Shown here piece by piece: positions 5,730-11,181 of a stretch of DNA of 11,181 bases. Numbering within the stretch: the stretch's first letter is position 1; every line of letters begins with the position of its first letter. A model generated the notes under the pieces. The model did no database searches and was not told where the DNA came from. It saw only the letters and a program-made list of their open reading frames with translations. Both the position numbers and the translations under genes were made by a program. This DNA comes from Actinomycetes bacterium (GTDB lineage Bacteria; Actinomycetota; Acidimicrobiia; Acidimicrobiales; RAAP-2), in NCBI GenBank assembly GCA_021826655.1, contig JAKAZC010000055.1:1-11181 (forward strand). The letters run 5' to 3'.

Positions 5730-6671
5730 ATGCTCACCAACCGCGTGACCGAACTGCTTGGAGTCGAGATCCCCCTCGTCCAGGCTCCGATGGGCTGGAT
5801 CGCCCGGTCGGCGCTGGCCTCGGCCGTGTCCAACGCCGGCGCCATGGGCATCATCGAAACGTCTTCGGGCGAGCTCGACGCCGTCCGGGACGAGATCGCC
5901 AAGATGAAGGACCTGACCGACAGGCCCTTCGGCGTCAACATCGCCCAGGCCTTCGTGGCCGACCCCACCGCCATCGTCGACTTCGTCATCGCCCAAGGCG
6001 TGCGCTTCGTGACCACGTCGGCGGGCAGCCCCACCGCCTACACCTCCCGACTCAAGGACGCGGGCCTGACCGTGTTCCACGTCGTGCCGACCATGCGGGC
6101 GGCGGCCAAGGCGGTCGCCGCCGGCGTCGACGGGTTGATCGTCGAGGGCGGCGAGGGCGGCGGCTTCAAGAGCCCCCGACCCGTGTCGACGATGGTCCTG
6201 CTCCCGTCGGTCACCACGGCCTTCGACGTTCCGGTCATCGCTGCCGGCGGCTTCCTCGACGGCAAGTCCATGGCGGCCGCGCTCGCCCTCGGTGCGGAAG
6301 GGGTGCAACTCGGCACCGTGATGGTGACCGCCGAGGAGTCCCCCATCCACCCCAACTGGAAACAGGCGGTGCTGGATGCCGCGGAGACCGACACCGTCTT
6401 CCTCAACCAGCACGCCTCGCCGGCTCTTCGTGCGTTGCGCACGGCGCGTTCGGAGGCGCTCGAGTTCGATCACCAACGCAACGCCATGGCGGCCTTCGGC
6501 AACGTGTCGGACCTCTACTTCGGTGGCGACCTCGAGGCCGGCATCGCGCTCGGGGGTCAGGTGGCCGGACGCATCGACGCCGTCCGACCGGTGGCAGAGA
6601 TCATCCGGTCGTGCGCCGACGGGTGCGAGGAGGTGCTCGCCGCCCTCAGCGCCCGCTACGTCCCTGCCTGA
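5730..6671 (+). CDS. Nitronate monooxygenase-like FMN TIM-barrel protein
   Basis: The 313-residue protein matches the nitronate monooxygenase / 2-nitropropane dioxygenase family, FMN enzymes related to FabK enoyl reductase. The start IPLVQAPMGWIARSALASAVSNAGAMG (residues 14-40) is the family's first FMN strand-turn. VDGLIVEGGEGGGF lies at about 133-146, VPVIAAGGFLDG at about 167-178 and LALGAEGVQLGT at about 185-196, forming the phosphate site. Typical members have GGH in the GxEAGGHxG motif; here it reads GGGF, so the usual catalytic histidine appears absent and the reaction is uncertain. Length is normal. ATG 5730 has no clear ribosome binding site; CACAAT (5719-5724) close by could serve a leaderless transcript. 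It follows the channel gene after 49 bases, with no evident functional link. Confidence 0.85.
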   Translation: MLTNRVTELLGVEIPLVQAPMGWIARSALASAVSNAGAMGIIETSSGELDAVRDEIAKMKDLTDRPFGVNIAQAFVADPTAIVDFVIAQGVRFVTTSAGSPTAYTSRLKDAGLTVFHVVPTMRAAAKAVAAGVDGLIVEGGEGGGFKSPRPVSTMVLLPSVTTAFDVPVIAAGGFLDGKSMAAALALGAEGVQLGTVMVTAEESPIHPNWKQAVLDAAETDTVFLNQHASPALRALRTARSEALEFDHQRNAMAAFGNVSDLYFGGDLEAGIALGGQVAGRIDAVRPVAEIIRSCADGCEEVLAALSARYVPA

Positions 6672-6715
6672 CCGACTGCCGGTGCTCATGTCATCAACCG
6701 GGCGCCCCCTGCGTG

Positions 6716-7420
6716 TCAGGCCTGGGTGAGACGCCAGCTCGCATCGGAGGCGGGGGAATTCGCCGTCGCGCGCGAACCGGAATTCGCCGCCGCGACATTG
6801 GGCCCGCAGCGGGTCACCGCGTGCGCGGCCGGACGTCTCCCGGAGATTGCACAGTGCGGAAGGCAGGCCGCACCACCGAGCGAGGGCCGAGTCGGAACAC
6901 TGGACGGCCACCCTCCCGACATCCGGGTCGGCCCGCTCGATGACGGTGTCGCCCCTCGGGTCCCGGTCTCACGCTCGCGTTCCACCACGGGAATGTGCTG
7001 GAGACACGTGAGGCGGAGTTCGTCCCGGACGTAGCGGTGGACATCCGTGGAACGGTCCGGGTCGACTCGGTGGACACCGGACAGGCCGTTGACGTCGACG
7101 TGCAGGGTACGCAGCCGCGCCGGCCCTCGCTTCAGCCTGTCCGAACTGGGCCCGCCCGGCTCGTCGACGCGGTACCTGTCGTGGACGTCGGGCGGGTAGT
7201 CGATGCTGCCGCCCAGAAGCTCCCGGTGGCGGCCCAGGAATCCGCACCACTCGTCGATCAGAAGCGCGCCCCTGGACCGGATGGCGTGCGGGAGCTGCCT
7301 TCCGGGACCACCGACCGACGTGGCTGTGTCGCCCCCCACCGGGGAAGTCGACATCCGTCGGGGTTGGTTCGCCGCGTCGGAACGCCGCGGTGACCTCACC
7401 CTCGGACTGTGACCCGACAT
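6716..7420 (-). CDS. Unrecognised ORF, possibly degraded
   Basis: I do not recognise this product of up to 234 residues. The central part (about 6960-7290) has strong G/C third positions on the minus strand and balanced composition, for example ALLIDEWCGFLGRHRELLGG, SIDYPPDVHDRYRVDEPG and HVDVNGLSGVHRVDPDRS. It therefore looks truly or recently coding. Both ends are arginine-, serine- and proline-rich and less gene-like. Neither ATG 7420 nor ATG 7354 has a good ribosome binding site. No membrane segment or known catalytic motif was seen. The ORF converges on the flavoprotein gene. It may be a hypothetical protein or the surviving core of a broken gene. Confidence 0.4.
   Translation of the reverse strand: MSGHSPRVRSPRRSDAANQPRRMSTSPVGGDTATSVGGPGRQLPHAIRSRGALLIDEWCGFLGRHRELLGGSIDYPPDVHDRYRVDEPGGPSSDRLKRGPARLRTLHVDVNGLSGVHRVDPDRSTDVHRYVRDELRLTCLQHIPVVERERETGTRGATPSSSGPTRMSGGWPSSVPTRPSLGGAACLPHCAISGRRPAAHAVTRCGPNVAAANSGSRATANSPASDASWRLTQA
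6755..6794 (+). repeat. Pair of direct repeats GGAATTCGCCGYCGCG
   Basis: GGAATTCGCCGTCGCG (6755-6770) and GGAATTCGCCGCCGCG (6779-6794) differ at one base and start 24 bases apart, a whole number of codons and of roughly two helical turns. They could be a protein-binding pair or a small in-frame duplication. No function is assigned. Confidence 0.5.
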
Positions 7421-7830
7421 CCTCGCTGCGGTGCTCGGAAATCAGGTCTTCCGACACGAGGGATCGTCGCCAGGGTGGAGCGCTTCCTCCCACGCGAAGT
7501 AGTGGTAGGCACCGGCTCGACTGCCGATCGGACCCGGGGCCTGGCGAGCACGTGGCAGGGCAATCGGAAGGTGCTCGACGTCCGGTCCCGGCGCTACCAC
7601 GCCTATCCGATCCTGGGCAGTCCGGTCGGCGTGGGGCCTGCGTCGATCGTCCGTGCTCCGCTTCGTGCGTGGCGTCGGTGTCCGTTCGGGGAGCGTACCG
7701 GTGTCCTGGCAGGGGAGCGGACCGTGACAGGGTCACCACCCGTCCATCGGTCAGACTGTCGGTCATCCGGGTTGCCGACTGCGCCGCGGAAACCCCGGCC
7801 ATCCGATGCCACGTCACCACCAGGACCGCC
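7421..7830. other. Gene-free stretch upstream of the DUF1330-like gene
   Basis: About 410 bases lie between the unrecognised minus-strand ORF and the next plus-strand start. A plus-strand frame (about 7460-7690) gives moderately gene-like text (TWQGNRKVLDVRSRRYHAYP) but has no family match or clear start signal. It may be a remnant or chance. The promoter of the next gene should be here; no clear boxes were seen. Confidence 0.35.
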
Positions 7831-8652
7831 ATGGACCCCGATGCCCTCTCCCCGATGACCTCCTTCACCATCGACCCGGGCCATGCCGCCCGGCTGGCGG
7901 CGATCGCCCCCGAGAACGACGGTCCGGTCTGGGTGGTCCACCTGATGCGGCACCGGCGCCGCGCCGGCCACACCGACGACGGTGGGACGGGACGGGACGG
8001 CCGCGCCGCAGGCGGCGCCTCCACCCCACTCGGGCCCTACCGGGAGGTCGGCGGCCAGCTCGTGTTCCTGTCCGACGTGGAGGCACAGCTGGTCGGTGAC
8101 GACCACGAGTGGGAGCGCGCCGCCGTGGTCCGCTACCCGACCCGCCGGTCGTTCCTCGCCGTGCAGGAGCTTCCCGGAGACGTCGCGCTCCACGAGCACG
8201 AGGGCGCCGGAATGGAGGCGAGCTTGGTCCTCTGCTGCGTACCAGCGGACTGGCCGGCGGTGCCCGATGGCGCCCCTCGACCGTTCGACGTGCCCTACCC
8301 GTCTACACCGGACGACGGTCCGGTCGTGCTCCTCCACGTTGTCCGGTACCTCGGGGAACGGCGCACCGGCGACCTGGACGTCTACCGGGGTGCCGCCGGC
8401 CGGTCCGCGCTGCCCCATGGCGTCCGCATCGGTGCCTGGTTGGACGTCGAGGGAACGGTCGTCGGCGACGGCCGCGTGTGGGACGAAGTGCGATTCCACG
8501 TGTTCCCGTCACGGGCTGCCTTCGAGGCGGTCGCGTTCGACGCCGGTCGCATCGCTGCACTGGCGGACTGCCCGGAGCCGGCGATCGCCGACGTCCACAC
8601 CCTGGTGCTCCGACCGGTGATGGACCGACTGGCCGCGTCGATCCGCAGCTGA
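7831..8652 (+). CDS. Tandem DUF1330-like (dimeric alpha/beta-barrel) protein
   Basis: The 273-residue protein appears to hold two copies of a ferredoxin-like alpha+beta fold of the DUF1330 kind. Half one is about residues 33-137 (VWVVHLMRHR, GGQLVFLSDVE, WERAAVVRYPTRRSFLAVQE). Half two is about 164-263 (VVLLHVVRYLGER, GVRIGAWLDVEGTVVGDGRVWDEVRFHVFPSRAAFEAV). Each half has strand, insert, strand, then the R-Y/F-P-x-R-x-x-F turn seen in this superfamily. HEHEGAGMEASLVL closes the first half. The function of such proteins is unknown; some relatives are small-molecule enzymes. I chose ATG 7831 for AGGA 5 bases upstream; ATG 7855 is an alternative. The frame is open further upstream, but that text is not gene-like. 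Confidence 0.7.
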   Translation: MDPDALSPMTSFTIDPGHAARLAAIAPENDGPVWVVHLMRHRRRAGHTDDGGTGRDGRAAGGASTPLGPYREVGGQLVFLSDVEAQLVGDDHEWERAAVVRYPTRRSFLAVQELPGDVALHEHEGAGMEASLVLCCVPADWPAVPDGAPRPFDVPYPSTPDDGPVVLLHVVRYLGERRTGDLDVYRGAAGRSALPHGVRIGAWLDVEGTVVGDGRVWDEVRFHVFPSRAAFEAVAFDAGRIAALADCPEPAIADVHTLVLRPVMDRLAASIRS

Positions 8653-8757
8653 CCCAGCGCCGCGGGATCACGATCGTCGCCCGCGACATGCGACCCGCCA
8701 GGGTACCGAGGTCCGTCGTGCCCGCGCCCGTGTCGACAGGGCCCAATCGACCTCCTC

Positions 8758-9157
8758 TCAGGCGTCATCGATGAGTCGGTCGGCTTCGACGGGAGTCTGC
8801 GGGACGTCAACGGACCCACCTGCAACCGCTCCGACCGTCGACGAAGTTCGGCTGCAACCTCGAGCATCACCATGGGCGACCCGGAGATCGCGGCAACGGT
8901 GGGCGCCGCCAATTGGAGGTGTCCGTCCCCGCACTCGCTCTCTCGGTCGAGCCGGCTCCGGAACGACGCTGCGTACCGGGTAGGCACCACCGATGGTCCC
9001 GCCATCAAGTCGACGCACAGTGTTCCCGTGGGCGTGTGCCCACCGATGCGAGCACGGTGTCGTCGTGCGCGAACCGACGCACGACGCCAGCCATGTGGGC
9101 CCATGGGCCTCCGGAGCTGGGCACCACGACGGGCAGCCACAACCCGTCGAGGACCAT
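8758..9157 (-). pseudogene. Frame-shifted coding-like remnant downstream of the acyl-CoA dehydrogenase
   Basis: I do not recognise the family. Starting 26 bases after the dehydrogenase stop, the minus strand reads MVLDGLWLPVVVPSSGGPWA and RRFAHDDTVLASVG (from ATG 9157), with strong G/C third positions, but this frame stops just past 9005. Gene-like text resumes near 9040 in another frame (TLCVDLMAGPSVVPTRYAAS, then SPMVMLEVAAELRRRSERLQ). A third frame ends in an acidic tail (PQTPVEADRLIDDA) with TGA at 8758-8760. The simplest reading is one short gene of about 130 codons broken by one or two small indels. Sequencing errors or chance open frames are the alternatives. Confidence 0.4.
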
Positions 9158-9182
9158 CGGCCGTCCGACGACGGCCGTCCGG

Positions 9183-10394
9183 TCAGGAGGCGTACCTGCC
9201 CAACTCGGCGCGAGCCAACTGGCGGCGGTGGACCTCGTCGGGCCCGTCGGCGAAGCGGAGCGTGCGGAGTCCGGCGTACATCCGTGCCAACGGGAAGTCG
9301 TCGGACACGCCGCCGCCGCCATGAGCCTGGATGGCCCGGTCGACGACGCGCAGCGCCATGTTTGGCGCGACCACCTTGATGGCCGAAATCTCGGTCGCCG
9401 CCCCCTTGTGACCCACCGTGTCCATCAGGTAGGCGGCTTTGAGGGTGAGGAGGCGGGCCTGCTCGATCTCGATTCGCGAATCGGCGATCCACTCGCGGAT
9501 GACCCCCTGTGCGGCCAGCGGCTTCCCGAACGCCTCACGGCTGAGCACCCGACGGCACATCAGCTCCAGCGCCCGTTCGGCCATGCCGATGCACCGCATG
9601 CAGTGGTGGATCCGCCCGGGGCCGAGCCGGGCCTGGGCGATGGCGAAGCCCATGCCCTCCTCGCCGATGATGCTCGACGTCGGTATCCGCACGTCCTCGA
9701 AGCGCAGTTCGCAGTGTCCCTCGCGGTCGGTGTACCCGAAGACCGGCAGGTTGCGCACGATCGTGAGTCCCGGGGTCCCCCGGGGCACCAGCACCATGGA
9801 CTGCTGCTGGTGGCGGGCCGCCGCCGGGTCGGTCTTGCCCATGACGATGAACACGGCGCAGCGTTCGGATGCCGCACCCGAGATCCACCACTTGCGACCG
9901 TTGAGCACGTAGTCGTCCCCGTCACGCACGATCGAGAGCTGGATGTTGGTGGCGTCCGACGAGGCCACATCGGGTTCGGTCATGGCGAACGCCGACCGGA
10001 TCCGACCCTCGAGTAGTGGGACCAGCCACTCGTCCTTCTGCTGGTCGGTCCCGAACAGCGCCAGGACCTCCATGTTGCCGGTGTCCGGCGCCGAGCAGTT
10101 CATGGCCTCGGAGGCCAAGTGACTTCGGCCGGCGAGCTCGGCAAGGTGGGCGTAGTCCAGATTCGGCACCGGGTCGGGTGTCCACGGGGTGTCGTGGGGC
10201 ATGAAGAGGTTCCACAACCCGCGGGCCCTGGCCTCCGTCTTCAGGTCCTCGATCACGAGGGGGTGGGCGTGCGGGTCACCGGCGGCACGCATCTGCTCTT
10301 CGTAGACCGACTCGGCAGGTAGAACCACGGAGTCGATGAACTCGGTGACACGCTGGCGGAGGTCCGCCCCGCGGGGACTCGGCTCGAAGCTCAT
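9183..10394 (-). CDS. Acyl-CoA dehydrogenase, GPDEVH (ACAD10/11-like) type
   Basis: The 403-residue enzyme is an FAD acyl-CoA dehydrogenase, oxidising acyl-CoA to enoyl-CoA in the cytoplasm and passing electrons to ETF. Visible landmarks are the N-terminal helical domain, [18 protein letters not shown] (about 134-151, the FAD/substrate beta-domain entry), the [10 protein letters not shown] strand at about 165-174, [19 protein letters not shown] at about 258-276, [14 protein letters not shown] at about 286-299, [19 protein letters not shown] at about 356-374 and the C-terminal [14 protein letters not shown] at about 381-394. At the place of the classic catalytic glutamate (the E-G-T motif) it has D383, as in the ACAD10/11-like group. 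ATG 10394 has AGGAG about 7 bases upstream; the frame stays open further back but without gene-like text. The substrate is unknown. Confidence 0.93.
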   Translation of the reverse strand: MSFEPSPRGADLRQRVTEFIDSVVLPAESVYEEQMRAAGDPHAHPLVIEDLKTEARARGLWNLFMPHDTPWTPDPVPNLDYAHLAELAGRSHLASEAMNCSAPDTGNMEVLALFGTDQQKDEWLVPLLEGRIRSAFAMTEPDVASSDATNIQLSIVRDGDDYVLNGRKWWISGAASERCAVFIVMGKTDPAAARHQQQSMVLVPRGTPGLTIVRNLPVFGYTDREGHCELRFEDVRIPTSSIIGEEGMGFAIAQARLGPGRIHHCMRCIGMAERALELMCRRVLSREAFGKPLAAQGVIREWIADSRIEIEQARLLTLKAAYLMDTVGHKGAATEISAIKVVAPNMALRVVDRAIQAHGGGGVSDDFPLARMYAGLRTLRFADGPDEVHRRQLARAELGRYAS

Positions 10395-10655
10395 GGGTGA
10401 CTCCTCTGTCGGATGGTCGGTCGGTGTCCGCCTCCCGGTGCCGAGCCTTCGGGACCGGGACGGCGGGGAAATCGGGCGGCCTGCGTTGTCCGAGGGTAGC
10501 CAAGACGAGCTCCTTCGTGACGGCGGCGCGTGGATCAACGGGACCAGCCCGGCACCCGAGTCCATGGAGGCCAGCTTGAACACGCTCGAGGTGATCAGCA
10601 GCCAGTAGGACCGCATCCGGAGCCCTGCAACGGATCGGACCTCAGGGCGTCCGGG

Positions 10656-10678
10656 GCCCCCACGCGATTGGGGGGGGC
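10656..10678. repeat. Hairpin with an eight-G run
   Basis: GCCCCC (10656-10661) can pair with GGGGGC at the end of an eight-G run (10670-10678) across an eight-base loop. There is no T-tract on either side. The G run is a potential slippage site. Confidence 0.4.
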
Positions 10679-10765
10679 ACACCCCGGCCCGACCTGCGCC
10701 CATATCCGTTCGGGGATGCTCCCACCTCGATCCGACGTCTGGCATGAGGTTGCGCCCGTACATCG

Positions 10766-10779
10766 GGTCGGAGCCGACC
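10766..10779 (-). terminator. Possible short terminator hairpin after the small membrane protein
   Basis: GGTCGG (10766-10771) and CCGACC (10774-10779) form a six-pair stem beginning 7 bases past the stop codon of the minus-strand gene. The AG spacer is too small to be a proper loop, so about five pairs would form, and no T-tract follows. This is a weak call. Confidence 0.25.
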
Positions 10780-10785
10780 AGGTAC

Positions 10786-10986
10786 TCAGTGACGCAACCA
10801 TTCCCGGATCGACGGCACACGCGTTCCGACGACAGCGGCGCAGAGTACGACGAGCATGCATGCGAGCGCGACGATCCACATCGCTTGGATCCCGGCCGCA
10901 GATGAAGGAAGCACAACGGCCAGAACCATGGCACCGACGATGAGGCGGTAGGCATTCATGTGCCACGTGAACCAGCGGCGCTGCAT
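10786..10986 (-). CDS. Small two-helix membrane protein
   Basis: This 66-residue protein has a basic N-terminus (MQRRWFTWH), two hydrophobic helices at about residues 13-32 ([17 protein letters not shown]) and 36-55 ([20 protein letters not shown]), and a charged tail ending REWLRH. A helical hairpin in the membrane is the natural reading. It loosely resembles DUF2892-type small inner-membrane proteins, but no signature clinches it. ATG 10986 is chosen because the upstream part of the longer frame is arginine- and proline-rich and not gene-like; ATG 10959 (MNAYRL) is an alternative. The ribosome binding site is weak. Confidence 0.55.
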   Translation of the reverse strand: MQRRWFTWHMNAYRLIVGAMVLAVVLPSSAAGIQAMWIVALACMLVVLCAAVVGTRVPSIREWLRH

Positions 10987-10996
10987 GCCGACCAGC

Positions 10997-11170
10997 CTAC
11001 CGCTGGCCCGGTGGTTCGGCGGCCCGGCCGCTCGCGGCGTGCAGGGCCACTCTCCCGGCAGGCAGGCCGGACTTCCGCAGCTCGTAGGCATTTTCGGGGG
11101 TCCGGATCGGGATAGTCCCTGGTCCGGGTGGTGCGAGGCACGGAGCGAGTCGAAAAGCGTAGGCACACGT
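10997..11170 (-). pseudogene. C-terminal-like coding remnant at the window edge
   Basis: A minus-strand frame open for 58 codons ends in TAG at 10997-10999, 11 bases before the small membrane protein start. Its second half reads TPENAYELRKSGLPAGR and LHAASGRAAEPPGQR with good G/C third positions. An in-frame TAG at 11171-11173 and the lack of a start codon near the beginning suggest the broken end of a gene. The family is not recognised. Confidence 0.3.
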
Positions 11171-11181
11171 CTACTTGACTG

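Larger units (their letters stand above)
10395..10785. promoter_or_regulatory. Intergenic stretch upstream of the acyl-CoA dehydrogenase
   Basis: About 390 bases separate the dehydrogenase start from the small membrane protein stop. The ribosome binding site AGGAG lies at about 10402-10406. The rest presumably holds the promoter, but no clear boxes were seen. A minus-strand segment near 10460-10615 reads somewhat gene-like ([20 protein letters not shown]) without a start or a match, and may be a remnant. Confidence 0.35.

Noticed and set aside
4769..6034. Long minus-strand open frame of 421 codons
   Set aside because: It runs antisense through the interrupted membrane gene, the channel and the flavoprotein. 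The text is low-complexity (D, G, E, R, H) and unlike a protein family.
5577..6911. Minus-strand open frame of 444 codons
   Set aside because: Mostly antisense to the nitronate-monooxygenase-like gene. A short gene-like piece near its start was weaker than the neighbouring frame used for the unrecognised ORF.
1..11181. Search for a CRISPR array, tRNA, rRNA, defence island, toxin-antitoxin pair or prophage genes
   Set aside because: No regularly spaced repeats, cloverleaf, ribosomal motif or recognisable defence or phage protein was seen by eye.

Overview
The window is high-GC DNA with strong G/C preference at third codon positions and several GTG starts. Its gene types (glycerate kinase, a GPDEVH-type acyl-CoA dehydrogenase, a nitronate-monooxygenase-like flavoprotein, a xylA/xylB/GH3 remnant) suggest a free-living actinobacterium, possibly of the Acidimicrobiia. 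This is an inference from gene style, not a taxonomic proof. No rRNA, tRNA or CRISPR array was seen.

Left part (1-2481, minus strand): an intact glycerate kinase gene, preceded in the transcription direction by a row of broken xylose/xylan-utilisation genes. The start and the middle-to-end of xylA (xylose isomerase), the C-terminal fibronectin-like end of a family 3 glycoside hydrolase, and the middle and C-terminus of xylB (xylulokinase) are welded together by internal deletions, some out of frame. This looks like the scar of a lost pentose catabolic operon.

Centre-left (2596-5050, plus strand): a multi-pass membrane protein gene (ABC-2 permease-like) is split by an IS110-family element of about 1504 bp (3010-4513). 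Removing the element at a shared CATT rejoins the two halves in frame. The transposase has the DEDD plus serine residues of this family. The leader between the left end and the transposase folds into a closing stem, a two-sided internal loop and a hairpin, as expected of a bridge (seeker) RNA. The 3' side of that loop is complementary at 9 of 10 positions to the host DNA immediately right of the insertion. This is the most interesting signal in the window. A second strong RNA fold lies between the transposase stop and the right end.

Centre (5063-6671, plus strand): a small potassium-channel-like protein with a TVGFGD filter, then a nitronate-monooxygenase-like TIM-barrel flavoprotein in which the usual catalytic histidine position appears to be phenylalanine.

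Right part (6672-11181): a gene-poor stretch with one unrecognised minus-strand ORF, a plus-strand tandem DUF1330-like protein, a coding-like but frame-shifted minus-strand stretch, an intact acyl-CoA dehydrogenase on the minus strand, and a small two-helix membrane protein. Together with the xyl remnants and the IS, the window reads as accessory or decaying genome territory around a few intact metabolic genes.
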